Positions 12,241-22,089 of a DNA stretch of 64,000 bases are shown piece after piece. The notes under the pieces are model-generated. The model had not been told where the DNA came from. It did not search any database and was given only the letters and a program-made list of their open reading frames with translations. A program made the translations under genes and the position numbers. The DNA comes from Stomorhina lunata (taxonomy: Eukaryota > Arthropoda > Insecta > Diptera > Rhiniidae): NCBI GenBank assembly GCA_933228675.1, contig OW121741.1, positions 117,526,834 through 117,590,833 of the forward strand, in the 5' to 3' direction. Each line of letters starts with the position of its first letter. Position 1 is the stretch's first letter.

Positions 12241-13547
12241 TTATGCCTTAGTAACTACTTTCAATGTAATACAATATTTCCCGTCACAACTTTAGCTGTT
12301 TATAACTGAAAATCAAGCAAAATCTTTAAATTAAAATAATAACAATCAAAAGCGTTTATTTATATGTGATCACTCAGCAAATCAACTGTTAATTAACATA
12401 CCAGCATTCGCATTCGATTTTTGCATCTTCCCAAAAATGCTTTTTAGCATAAATTTTATGCCAAAATTACTATAATTTCCCGAAAAACTCACAAGAAACT
12501 ACTACAATTGCCACCAGATGAACACATTGTCATTGGAAACTACATCACCGTAATCGTTATTAACATCATTTTCATCATCATCGAATATCACTGGATAAAT
12601 GTAACAATCAGAAAAGTTTTGAATTCTATTTTTTAAGGTACAACAGAAGAAGACTGGAAAAATCAGATAAAACGTTTCAGTAAAATGTGCTCACGTCTAA
12701 CTATGCAACACTACACCCATTTTATTTGCCAACTATCAATAGTCTTTTCTATTAGGTAATATTTATACCTCAGGAAAAATCAACTGAAACAAAAATTCAA
12801 AACATGACCACAATTACACATTAGACAAAAAAAAAAAAGAATCTAATGCATGTGAATCAAAATGGGAGTGAAAATTGAAAGAAGAGAAAAATTTCAATTG
12901 TGTGAGTTACAAACATACATATAGACCTATAAACTGAAAAATATCCTGGCTACAAAAATATTTTTCAATAAAATTACTTTCATAAGTAAATATTTCTTTG
13001 AAAGAAATGTAGTTCCGTTATCCAATTTAAGATTCTCCAAAATTTTTCAAAGTTATCTCCTTTTCCATTTCAACTGCCGATATGTCAATATACGCTTAAA
13101 TTGTAATGTAGTTGTACTACTATGTTTCCCTTAACAGAAAATACAAAATGATAAGGCAGTCAAGTCAGCTCAATGAAATCGCATTCGATTCAATTGAAGC
13201 TGAAATTATTGATTGAATTCATGCCAATTTTCAATTCTAGCTTTTGCCAATACATTTAGACATACCTCCACATATACATTTGTGTTGCCAGCAATCTTTT
13301 AAAGCATCTAGTTAAGATTATAGTTTGTATGAGTTTGGTTTGAAACGAAATTAATTTACCAGCTCAGCCGAAAATCGCTACCCAGGGCACGTAGATTTTT
13401 CTTTATGCTTTGTTTTGGGTAACTACTCTTTACTAACTATGAACAGGGAAACCAACAACATATAAGCCCTAGTCAAATACTATAAACCATATATAGACCA
13501 AGAGATAGAGACTATGATATAGCCAAGCAAATAAATAAAGACCTGGA
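12241..13547. other. AT-rich non-coding stretch, no gene seen
   Basis: Unique-looking sequence with scattered stops in every frame. A CATCATTTTCATCATCATCG microsatellite-like stretch lies near 12570. From about 13480 onward the text becomes rich in 'atagac' and 'agac' and grades into the 12-bp satellite, suggesting eroded satellite copies at the edge. Confidence 0.55.
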
Positions 13548-15301
13548 ATAAGAGATATACTAAGACATTGACTTAGGTATAGACTAAGAAATAGACTAAG
13601 ACATAGACTAAGGCATAGACTAAGACATAGACTAAGACATAGACTAAGACATAGACTAAGACGTAGACTAAGACATAGACTAACACATAGACTAACACAT
13701 AGACTAAGACATAGACTAAGACATAGACTAAGACATAGACTAAGACATAGACTAAGACATAGACTAAGACATAGACTAAGACATAGACTAAGACATAGAC
13801 TAAGACATAGACTAAGAAATAGACTAAGACATAGACTAAGACATAGACTAAGACATAGACTAAGACATAGACTAAGACATAGACTAAGACATAGACTAAG
13901 ACATAGACTAAGACATAGACTAAGACATAGAATAAGACATAGACTAAGACATAGACTAAGACATAGACTAAGACATAGACTAAGACATAGACCAAGACAT
14001 ATACTAAGACATAGACTAAGACATAGACTAACACATAGACTAAGACATAGACTAAGACATAGACTAAGACATAGACTAAGACATAGACTAAGATATAGAC
14101 TAAGACGTAGACTAAGACATAGACTAACACATAGACTAACACATAGACTAAGACATAGACTAAGACATAGACTAAGACATAGACTAAGACATAGACTAAG
14201 ACATAGACTAAGACATAGACTAAGAAATAGACTAAGACATAGACTAAGACATAGACTAAGACATAGACTAAGACATAGACTAAGACATAGACTAAGACAT
14301 AGAATAAGACATAGACTAAGACATAGACTAAGACATAGACTAAGGCATAGACTAAGACATAGACTAAGACATAGACTAAGACATAGACTAAGACATAGAC
14401 TAAGACATAGACTAAGACATAGACTAAGACATAAACTAAGACATAGACATAGACTAAGACATAGACTAAGACATAGACTAAGACATAGACTAAGACATAG
14501 ACTAAGACATAGACTAAGACATAAACTAAGACATAGACATAGACTAAGACATAGACTAAGACATAGACTAAGACATAGACTAAGACATAGACTAAGACAT
14601 AGACTAAGACATAGACTAAGACATAGACTAAGACATAGACTAAGACATAGACTAAGACATAGACTAAGACAAAGACTAAGACATAGACTAAGACATAGAC
14701 TAAGACATAGACTAAGACATAGACTAAGACATAGACTAAGACATAGACTAAGACATAGACTAAGACATAGACTAAGACATAGACTAAGACATAGACTAAG
14801 ACATAGACTAAGACATAGACTAAGACATAGACTAAGACATAGACTAAGACATAGACTAAGACATAGACTAAGACATAGACTAAGACATAGACTAAGACAT
14901 AGACTAACACATAGACTAAGACATAGACTAAGACATAGACTAAGACATAGACTAAGACATAGACTAAGACATAGACTAAGACATAGACTAAGACATAGAC
15001 TAAGACATAGACTAAGACATAGACTAAGACATAGACTAAGACATAGACTAAGACATAGACTAAGACATAGACTAAGACATAGACTAAGACATAGACTAAG
15101 ACATAGACTAAGACATAGACTAAGACATAGACTAAGACATAGACTAAGACATAGACTAAGACATAGACTAAGACATAGACTAAGACATAGACTAAGACAT
15201 AGACTAAGACATAGACTAAGACATAGACTAAGACATAGACTAAGACATAGACTAAGACATAGACTAAGACATAGACTAAGACATAGACTAAGACATAGAC
15301 T
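13548..15301. repeat. Satellite D, 12-bp unit GACATAGACTAA, left part
   Basis: About 146 copies of GACATAGACTAA. Because 12 is divisible by three, frames stay open and give an artefactual 579-codon minus-strand ORF of Val-Tyr-Val-Leu repeats. Variant units (GACGTAG, AACACATAG, AAGAAATAG, GAATAAG) recur in the same order about 370-445 bp apart, and ATAAACT followed by a 6-bp half unit recurs 90 bp apart (14431 and 14521), showing segmental duplication. The array is cut at 15301 by the retrotransposon and resumes at 20405. Confidence 0.98.
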
Positions 15302-15899
15302 GAGTTATCCATCTCTGAAACTCGTCGGACGTGTTTTTTGTACTCGTTCCCCGTTTAAAGTGTTATTGATGTGATCAAAACTAATTTAAAATTTCCAACT
15401 TTGATACAGAAAAACACAAATAAACACACAAATTATTTCAATACACTGTTGGTTTATTTTCGTATTTAATCGAAATACATTCCATACAGCTGTTGTAATA
15501 TTTTATTTACATACGGAATTCAACAACCGTATTGCTATTTAGTGCCATCTATTTTTCAATAGCTTAATTTATTGGTTTGTGTCGCTGCTGTGATCGAAAT
15601 CAAACGGGTGGCTGTATTTGCTACAAATTTGTATTTTTGTTTGTGCCGCCATCTACATCTCAATACTCTGATAAACGGTTCGTGTCTCTGCTGTGATCGG
15701 TGACTGAGTTAGAGGCTAGTCGGTGTGTGTCTTAAATGACTGGTTGTCCAGTCAATTCACAAAAGAAAATCCAGAAGCGTCTGTTCCATTTAGGGCGGCT
15801 CCCTGGTCAGCGTCTGTTCCCCATGTTAGGGGCGGCTGTTAAAAAACACCTGTCAGTTAGGTATAAAATGAAAATGGTATTTACCCTTAAAAATAAACT
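15302..15899 (+). promoter_or_regulatory. 5' UTR and presumed internal promoter of the R1-type element
   Basis: Sequence between the satellite junction and ORF1. It is less AT-rich than the surroundings and holds short internal repeats: 'tgtcgctgctgtgatcg' at about 15580 and 'gtgtctctgctgtgatcg' at about 15682, and 'gcgtctgttcc' at 15777 and again at 15810. Non-LTR elements normally carry their promoter here; no core promoter motif is convincingly visible, so this role is inferred from family knowledge. Confidence 0.5.
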
Positions 15900-15906
15900 A
15901 TGTTAA
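15868..15906 (+). CDS. Upstream ORF overlapping the ORF1 start
   Basis: A 12-codon frame starts at ATG 15868 (a second in-frame ATG is at 15874) and ends with TAA at 15904-15906. The ORF1 ATG (15900-15902) lies inside it in another frame, so the uORF stops four bases past the ORF1 start codon. This geometry would allow termination-reinitiation at ORF1. It is real as sequence; a translational role is inference. Confidence 0.4.
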   Translation: MKMVFTLKNKLC

Positions 15907-17330
15907 AGTCTCAAAAAGAAAATTGTATTACGGCGCAGGGTTTAAATTCCCCAGTGCCGGCGGTTCCGTGTGGTGCGCGAGCAGGCCTCCAGCCGTCGAT
16001 ATCCAATGACTGCAATGTTACCCCAATTAGCTTGGCTAGGGCAACACAAAATGTTACAAGCATCATAAGCAAATCGTCAGAACGATCACCTTTTGGGAGA
16101 AGTTCAGTGATTAAAAGAACACCACCCTCAGGTAAAATCGATGAATCTTCAAAACTGCATGTTAAAACAGTATCCATAGGGAACGAAACATCTACTGCGG
16201 CGGTAAATTTTGTCAAACTAGGTGATAAAATTTCTATGTTAGTGGAATTTCTAAAAGGACGGTCAAATATACACAAAGAGATTGTGTCAATGTCCAAGGA
16301 GATACAAGCGCTCTACTTACATGCGAAAGCGGATGGTTATGAAAAAGATCACAGTGTAAATAGAACAACTGTAGAGAATAGATGGACCCAGACAGAAGAA
16401 CGAGAATCTCCAAGAAGATTAGTGACCCCTGTAAGAAAAAGGCCAGCAAAAATGATGAGTCCCAAAGACAATATGCCGGAAAAGAAGGACAAAAAAGAGT
16501 CAACTACTGTCGTAATCGCCTCAGAAGAAGCACTGGAATCTAACGAAAACCGTTCCGCAGGAAATAACGAGTGGAAAAAGGTAAAGGAAAAAAGGACACA
16601 AAAGCGTAAAGGTAGGCCAGATGCTCTGATAATAAAATCGTGTACAGAGCAATCATACGCTGATATCCTCAAATGCGTCAAGAGCGACACTAGATTAAAT
16701 GTACTTGGTAATAATGTCAAAAGCATTAGAAAGACCGCTAAAGGAGAATTGCTGCTTGAATTAAACAAACCAGAGCATGAAAACCTACTAGAGTTCCGGG
16801 ATGCTGTTACAGAGGTACTTGGTGATAATGCAAAAGTCCGTACTGCTAGCCAAGAAACGCTTGTTGAAATCAAAGATATCGATGAGGTAACTACTAAAGA
16901 AGAAATCCTAGATGCACTGAGAAAGTTTTCCAATAAAATGGAAGCATTAGATTTGCCCTCAATTAGAGCAATAAGGCGGGCCTACGGTGGTACCCAAGTA
17001 GCAACTATTGGTCTAAGCCTTCCCTTGGCTAATGCATTATTGGAAGCTGGGAAAATCCGCATTGGGTGGGTTATTTGCAGGATACGTAAAAAATTCTCTT
17101 TGACAAGGTGTTTTAGATGTCTAGATTTTGGGCACATTGCGGTGAACTGCAGAAGCAAAAATGACTACAAAGACACTTGCATAAAATGTGGCGGAAAAGG
17201 TCATAAGATAAAAGATTGCTTAAATCCACCCCTATGCCTTCTGTGTAACGAAAATAGAAGTCATATAACTGGTTCCACAAATTGCCCAATATATAAGAGA
17301 GCTATGGATGTACGTAAGCTTCGAGCATGA
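15900..17330 (+). CDS. Retrotransposon ORF1, Gag-like nucleic-acid-binding protein (476 aa)
   Basis: This should be the RNA-binding protein that packages the element's transcript and accompanies it to the chromosome. The first 250 or so residues are low-similarity, charged and Ser/Lys/Glu-rich, with a basic stretch around residues 225-240 that could serve nuclear entry. Three zinc knuckles sit at the C terminus: Cys404-Cys417 (C-X2-C-X4-H-X4-C), Cys427-Cys440 (same spacing) and Cys446-Cys462 (longer spacing). This triple array is typical of ORF1 proteins in the R1, I and jockey groups. The start chosen is the first ATG of the open frame, preceded by AAATAAACT. The last codon overlaps the ORF2 start as ATGA at 17327-17330. 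The frame is intact. The family call is firm, the clade less so. Confidence 0.9.
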   Translation: MLKSQKENCITAQGLNSPVPAVPCGARAGLQPSISNDCNVTPISLARATQNVTSIISKSSERSPFGRSSVIKRTPPSGKIDESSKLHVKTVSIGNETSTAAVNFVKLGDKISMLVEFLKGRSNIHKEIVSMSKEIQALYLHAKADGYEKDHSVNRTTVENRWTQTEERESPRRLVTPVRKRPAKMMSPKDNMPEKKDKKESTTVVIASEEALESNENRSAGNNEWKKVKEKRTQKRKGRPDALIIKSCTEQSYADILKCVKSDTRLNVLGNNVKSIRKTAKGELLLELNKPEHENLLEFRDAVTEVLGDNAKVRTASQETLVEIKDIDEVTTKEEILDALRKFSNKMEALDLPSIRAIRRAYGGTQVATIGLSLPLANALLEAGKIRIGWVICRIRKKFSLTRCFRCLDFGHIAVNCRSKNDYKDTCIKCGGKGHKIKDCLNPPLCLLCNENRSHITGSTNCPIYKRAMDVRKLRA

Positions 17331-20251
17331 GGTTTCTTCAACTTAACCTTAATCATTGCGAAGCAGCACATTCTTTACTATGTCAAAGTGTTATTGATTC
17401 AAAAATAGATGTTGTCCTTCTAAGTGAACCATACAAAGTTGAAGATTCTCCAACATGGATACATGACGTAACAAAGTCAGTGGCAATTTGGGTTTTGAAC
17501 GGAATGATACCAAAAAACTCTTTGACATCTATGAATGGATTTGTAAGGACCACCATATCTGACTTAACTATATATAGCTGTTATATCCCACCTCGTTACA
17601 GCCTTGAGGAGTTTAGACATATAGTGGATGCTTTGTCGTTTGATGCTGCCAAGCAGAAAAAAGTCCTAATAACAGGTGACTTTAACGCTTGGGCTGTTGA
17701 CTGGGGATGTCCACGAACAAACCACCGCGGAAGAATCCTACTTGAAGCTTTTGCCAACTTAGATATAGTGCTATTAAATCAAGGCAACGAACACACATTT
17801 AGTCGTAATGGTTTTGGCTCGACTATAGATATTGCATTTGCCAGTAATAACACAGTAAGCCGCATTAAATGGGGCATTAGTGAGATCTATACGCACAGTG
17901 ATCATAAAGCGATTTTAATAGATTATTTTTGTACACCACGTAAACCTGTTAATCACGTCTATAAGGAGATCCATGGTTGGAAATGTAACATCTTTGATCG
18001 CGAAATGTTCCTATCTTGCCTTCTAAATATAACGACAGATGAACTCCCGGAAGATGCAGCAAAAAATCTGATAAACAAAGTTTCTCAAGCATGCGACATG
18101 TCGATGATAAAAAGAAAACCTGGACATCAAAGAAAATCAGTATATTGGTGGAATGAGAATATAGCACAATTAAGAAGGGAGTGTATTAGAGCTCGTAGAG
18201 ATTTTACCAGATCTAGAGGCCATCCTATAAATACCGAGCTTCATGAAGTTCTTAAATTCAAAAAGAAAGAACTAAAAAATGCTATTAAAAAGAGCAAGAA
18301 AGAATGCTTCATAAGTATATGCAATGATCTCGACACCAACCCTTTTGGACTGGCGTACAAAATCGTCATGAAGAAGCTGAAAACATGCAACATGGTAACA
18401 CCGACGGATCCTGTGGCGCTTAAAGAAATTGTTTCTCATCTCTTTCCGCAACAGGATAATACCACATGGAACATAACCTCATTAGAGCTAAATGAATCAT
18501 TTCCCCCTGTCACTATTTCCGAGATTCAGGAGGCAGCATACAATCTTCAAGATAAAAAAGCTCCAGGACCTGATGGAATTCCAAACCTTATTGTGAAGGA
18601 AGTGGTCGCATCATACCCAAATTATGTAGTGGATTTATTCAACAACTGCTTTGAGCACTCAACATTTCCATCAATATGGAAACGCCAAAAGCTTGTTCTA
18701 TTACCAAAGGGTAACAAACCTCTGGACGATCCGTCATCTTTTCGACCAATATGCCTAATAGACACTTTTGGAAAGCTCTTAGAGACTGTTATTTGTAAGA
18801 GACTGCTAGAGAGCGTAGAGTCATCAAATGGGCTATCGGAATACCAATTTGGATTCAGAAAAGCAAGATCAACAGTTGATGCAATAAAACTTCTTGTGGA
18901 AACGGCTAGAGGAACAATTAATAGGAGAAGATACTCAAACGACTACTGCGTTGTTGTAACCTTAGACGTCAAAAACGCCTTCAATTCTGCGAACTGGATG
19001 AAAATATTGCAGACGTTGCAGGATCTTGATACCCCTAAATACTTGACATCAATGATACAGAGTTATTTTACGGACCGCATAGTTTTCTACAACACTGATG
19101 ATGGTCCCAAAAAGTATGTAGCCACTGGGGGGGTACCCCAAGGATCAGTTCTTGGCCCACTCTTATGGAATATTATGTATAATGGAATCCTTCATCTAAC
19201 ATTACCAAATGGAGTTAAGACAATAGGATTTGCTGACGATATTGCACTAGTAATTGTAGCGGGTGAGTTAGAAGAAGCTAAAACAATAACAAATGCAAGC
19301 GTTAGTGTGGTTAAGTCATGGCTCTCTTCTATGAACCTGGCACTGGCAGAGCATAAAACAGAGGTGGTTGTCATATCAAGCAGAAGAGTTAGAGAATACA
19401 TAAATATAAGTGTGGGAGAATATGAAATTACATCAAAGGACTCTTTAAAATATCTTGGAATGATGATTGATAACAAGTTGTCTTTCAACAGTCATATAAA
19501 GTACGTTGAAACAAAAGCTAGAAAATCTGCTGCATCCCTCTGTAGAGTAATGCCAAACACCAGAGGCCCTAAATACCAAAGGAGAATGCTATTGGCAGGA
19601 GTAGTTAAAAGCATTATACTCTATGCTTCCCCTATTTGGGCCGATTCGATGAAATTTAAGACATACTGTAGCAAACTAAACTCAGTATACAGACTGACTG
19701 CATTAAGAGTATGCTGTGCTTACAGAACCGTATCTGACGAAGCTGCATTTGTTATATCAGGATTAATTCCGGTGGACCTCTTAGCAAGAGAGAGCGCTTA
19801 CATTTATGAAAATTCCTACACAAAAGCAGACGCCCGATTAAAAACTATAGAAAACTGGCAGAGAAGATGGTCTGCTACAACGAAAGGAAGATGGACCAAC
19901 GTACTAATTCCCGATATTAAAAGTTGGCTGTATAGAAAGCATGGAGATGTAGAATACTATATAACCCAATTTATAAGCGGACACGGCGCTTTTAGACAGT
20001 ACCTTCACCGTTTCAAACTTATAGATTCGCCGTTCTGTCCATATTGCCCTGATGTAATAGAAGATCCTGAACACGTCTTCTTCTCTTGTCCAAGATTTAA
20101 TTCTAATAGGGAGCATCTTGAACGACTACTAGGAACAGAAATTAGAGTTAACAATATTATCCACCTGATGACGAACTCATTAGAAAACTGGGGGCTCATT
20201 GCAAACTATGTTAAAGTTGTTCTTTTAGAACTTATAAAAACCAGACAATAA
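17327..20251 (+). CDS. Retrotransposon ORF2, AP-like endonuclease and reverse transcriptase (974 aa)
   Basis: This protein would nick the target DNA and copy the element RNA from the nick (target-primed reverse transcription). Residues 1-230 are an exonuclease-endonuclease-phosphatase domain with Asn7, Glu34, GDFNAW at 117-122 and SDH at 191-193, all catalytic-type residues being present. The RT follows: APGPDG at 412-417, LDVKNAF from 546, GGVPQGS at 601-607 and FADD at 635-638, whose aspartates are the catalytic pair (F replaces the usual Y, common in this group). The C-terminal finger is Cys904, Cys907, His916, Cys921. No RNase H domain fits in the remaining length, which favours R1-type over LOA or I-type elements. 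The start overlaps the ORF1 stop (ATGA), suggesting coupled translation. There are no stops or frameshifts, so the protein may be functional. Confidence 0.95.
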   Translation: MRFLQLNLNHCEAAHSLLCQSVIDSKIDVVLLSEPYKVEDSPTWIHDVTKSVAIWVLNGMIPKNSLTSMNGFVRTTISDLTIYSCYIPPRYSLEEFRHIVDALSFDAAKQKKVLITGDFNAWAVDWGCPRTNHRGRILLEAFANLDIVLLNQGNEHTFSRNGFGSTIDIAFASNNTVSRIKWGISEIYTHSDHKAILIDYFCTPRKPVNHVYKEIHGWKCNIFDREMFLSCLLNITTDELPEDAAKNLINKVSQACDMSMIKRKPGHQRKSVYWWNENIAQLRRECIRARRDFTRSRGHPINTELHEVLKFKKKELKNAIKKSKKECFISICNDLDTNPFGLAYKIVMKKLKTCNMVTPTDPVALKEIVSHLFPQQDNTTWNITSLELNESFPPVTISEIQEAAYNLQDKKAPGPDGIPNLIVKEVVASYPNYVVDLFNNCFEHSTFPSIWKRQKLVLLPKGNKPLDDPSSFRPICLIDTFGKLLETVICKRLLESVESSNGLSEYQFGFRKARSTVDAIKLLVETARGTINRRRYSNDYCVVVTLDVKNAFNSANWMKILQTLQDLDTPKYLTSMIQSYFTDRIVFYNTDDGPKKYVATGGVPQGSVLGPLLWNIMYNGILHLTLPNGVKTIGFADDIALVIVAGELEEAKTITNASVSVVKSWLSSMNLALAEHKTEVVVISSRRVREYINISVGEYEITSKDSLKYLGMMIDNKLSFNSHIKYVETKARKSAASLCRVMPNTRGPKYQRRMLLAGVVKSIILYASPIWADSMKFKTYCSKLNSVYRLTALRVCCAYRTVSDEAAFVISGLIPVDLLARESAYIYENSYTKADARLKTIENWQRRWSATTKGRWTNVLIPDIKSWLYRKHGDVEYYITQFISGHGAFRQYLHRFKLIDSPFCPYCPDVIEDPEHVFFSCPRFNSNREHLERLLGTEIRVNNIIHLMTNSLENWGLIANYVKVVLLELIKTRQ

Positions 20252-20384
20252 TAGCAGGGGTTAGATAACCTATCCATCCTGGCGAAGTAATACTTCGCGG
20301 TCGTCCCGCCAGGTTTGGAAAGACGTATGAGGTGTTTTAGCGAGTTAAAGTCTCGCACAAGTCTTTCGATGATTTCACCTCTTT
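20252..20384 (+). promoter_or_regulatory. 3' UTR with hairpin and potential pseudoknot
   Basis: A first stem pairs CCTGGCG (20278-20284) with CGCCAGG (20307-20313); an alternative inner stem pairs GCGAAGTA (20282-20289) with TACTTCGC (20291-20298). Further 3', GAAAGAC (20318-20324) pairs with GTCTTTC (20361-20367), GAGGTG (20329-20334) with CACCTC (20376-20381) and GCGAG (20340-20344) with CTCGC (20352-20356); the first two pairings cross, as in a pseudoknot. Structured 3' UTRs are known RT recognition sites in R2 and some related LINEs; that role here is inferred. Confidence 0.6.
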
Positions 20385-20404
20385 AAAAAAAAAAAAAAAA
20401 AAAA

Positions 20405-20598
20405 GACATAGACTAAGACATAGACTAAGACATAGACTAAGACATAGACTAAGACATAGACTAAGACATAGACTAAGACATAGACTAAGACATAGACTAA
20501 GACATAGACTAAGACATAGACTAAGACATAGACTAAGACATAGACTAAGACATAGACTAAGACATAGACTAAGACATAGACTAAGACTAAGACATAAG
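20405..20598. repeat. Satellite D, right part after the insertion
   Basis: About 16 copies of GACATAGACTAA directly after the A tail, nearly perfect until the last 20 bases. In phase with 13548-15301, so the two were one array before the insertion. Confidence 0.97.
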
Positions 20599-21126
20599 TC
20601 GCTGGATTAAAATAAACAAAATTTCAACATCCTTCACCGAGACGATTCTGAAGGTAAGACTTCCATTTTGGTGAAGAGCCGTAGAGACAGAAACTCTAGA
20701 GTAGACGAGTTTAAAAATCTAAGAATTATATTACAAATTCAAAAAAGCTAAAATCGATTGCCCTTCCACTAGTCACTTATTAACTTGTACTGCGGGAGAC
20801 TGCATTCATTCAAATTATGTTCACTATCAGATAAGAAGCTTTCTTACAGTTTAGTGGGACCCGATGTTTCCTAATTTGACTCTGATTACAAGGTATAATT
20901 AAGGTTTAATGAGTGACTACGATGACATCATTTAACGCCATCTCTGGAATTACATACTCTGGTTTGCTTCATAGATGAAATCTAGAACCGGCCTCTTAAA
21001 TATTTTAAGACTTGAACGATCTGTCTGATATAGGTAGACTTTCACGCTTCACTACATTTCATATTTCCTAGTGTAGAGATCTTATAAAAAAGTGTTAAAG
21101 ATGTTAAGTATTTAAATATTCAGGTA
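20599..21126. other. Non-coding stretch, no gene seen
   Basis: Mixed-composition sequence, slightly less AT-rich than average (20640-21000). A donor-like GATTCTGAAG/GTAAGAC occurs at about 20646-20660, but no acceptor-bounded open frame precedes it. Confidence 0.45.
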
Positions 21127-21308
21127 TGTGATGGAAATCGATCGTTTTCAAATCGTTCGATTTTAGATACATTCTTGAGGTATTTTGCGGTTATTTTTCA
21201 AAAAAATTCAAACCGAATGAAAAGTAAAATATTTAATCCTTTCGACGGATATTTTATCTTTCATTTGGTTTGAATTTTTGGAAAAAAAAACGGTCGATTT
21301 CCATCACA
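21127..21308. mobile_element. Small inverted-repeat (MITE-like) element, 182 bp
   Basis: The 22-bp ends are inverted copies with one mismatch: TGTGATGGAAATCGATCG at the left and CGGTCGATTTCCATCACA at the right. The pairing continues inward (AATTCAAACC with GGTTTGAATT, AAAATAT with ATATTTT), with an extra loop of about 50 bp in the left arm. No target-site duplication is evident. It carries no ORF. The class is not assigned. Confidence 0.7.
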
Positions 21309-21772
21309 CTAAATTTAGTTCAAAAAAACAAAAAAAATGAACTATTTAAAAGATAATATTTTTGGCAATTGTTAATGATCGATAATATGATACCCTGCAA
21401 AGATAAGCTTAATAAATAAATTTAAATTATTCCACTTTTTTGGTTTCTGAAATGGGCTTTTTGTCAAGTCTTCAGGGTAGACCTCAAGAATATTTGTATT
21501 TATATAGATTCGACACAAATACATGCATGTTTGTATTTAAAGGTATGCACAAACATATTCCCTAATAGAGTATTTCTATAAATATTTATGATATACAAAA
21601 TATAAATATCTGCATAATAATTTTTATCCTGAACTTATTCTGGTTTTCATTTATTATTTGGCTTGTTAAATTTTGCCAATGAATTTATTCTAGTTATTTT
21701 TTTTTTTTTTTTTTTTTTTTGTTAATAAATATTTTTTGTTATTTTGTTGGTTCTTTTTCTGGGTAATAATAA
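21309..21772. other. AT-rich stretch with a 24-base poly(T)
   Basis: T run at 21697-21720. It could be the tail of a minus-strand retrocopy, but no recognisable body follows. Otherwise no feature. Confidence 0.45.
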
Positions 21773-22020
21773 CCCAGCAAAACTTTTCATTACCAAATAA
21801 TGAGTTAAACAGTTAAACTATTGAACACGAACGACTTACTCATTCACTGTTTAAGTCATTACATTAACATGGGGATGTCATTGGAGGCAAGTACTTACCA
21901 ATTGCAGAAATGTAATGACTTGGGTAAGTAATTGGAAGACAACAACAACAACAACAACTTTTTTGTTGTTGTTTTATTTAAAAAACATATTTTTAAACGA
22001 AATACAAATTTTTTCTTATG

Positions 22021-22089
22021 ACCCCATGGGGGCTCGAACCCAGACCCTCCGACTGCTAGGCAGAGACTCTTCCACCGAGCTACTTCATA
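22021..22089 (-). pseudogene. tRNA-like sequence with pol III A and B box matches
   Basis: Read on the minus strand, TAGCTCGGTGGA matches the A-box consensus at 10 of 12 positions and GGTTCGAGCCC matches the B box at 10 of 11; they are about 42 bases apart as in a tRNA gene. A D stem (GCTC/GAGT), an anticodon stem (CTCTG/CGGAG, loop two bases too long) and part of the acceptor stem (TATGA/TCATA) can be drawn. Mismatches in the acceptor and T stems argue for a tRNA pseudogene or a tRNA-derived SINE head, not a working tRNA. Confidence 0.6.

Larger units (their letters stand above)
15302..20404 (+). mobile_element. Full-length R1-clade-type non-LTR retrotransposon inserted in satellite D
   Basis: The element has a 5' UTR of about 600 bp, two overlapping ORFs (15900-17330 and 17327-20251), a structured 3' UTR of about 130 bp and a 20-base poly(A) tail (20385-20404). 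The ORF1 zinc knuckles, the ORF2 endonuclease-RT order, the RT text GVPQGSVLGPLLWNIMYNG, absence of an RNase H domain and the C-terminal C-X2-C-X8-H-X4-C finger fit the R1 clade (R1, TRAS/SART, Waldo, RT-type elements) best. LOA-like assignment is the main alternative. Satellite D lies directly on both sides: the left flank ends GACATAGACT and the right flank resumes GACATAGAC straight after the A tail. Both ORFs are intact, so the insertion is probably young. The exact 5' end is uncertain by a few bases (15302-15306). Confidence 0.92.

Noticed and set aside
13573..15312. 579-codon minus-strand ORF of Val-Tyr-Val-Leu repeats (and the 319 and 391-codon frames at 24.1-25.4 kb)
   Set aside because: They are translations of a 12-bp satellite; the period is divisible by three so frames stay open. 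No non-repeat domain or credible start context.
15911..16933. Minus-strand ORFs of 89-194 codons across the R1-type ORF1
   Set aside because: Shadows of the real plus-strand ORF1, which carries zinc knuckles.
20640..20665. Splice donor GATTCTGAAG/GTAAGAC as part of a host exon
   Set aside because: No acceptor-bounded open frame upstream; the satellite starts only about 45 bp before it.
21697..21720. Poly(T) as the tail of a third minus-strand retrotransposon
   Set aside because: No recognisable 3' UTR or RT sequence follows it; the 14-bp inverted-repeat element starts about 50 bp later.
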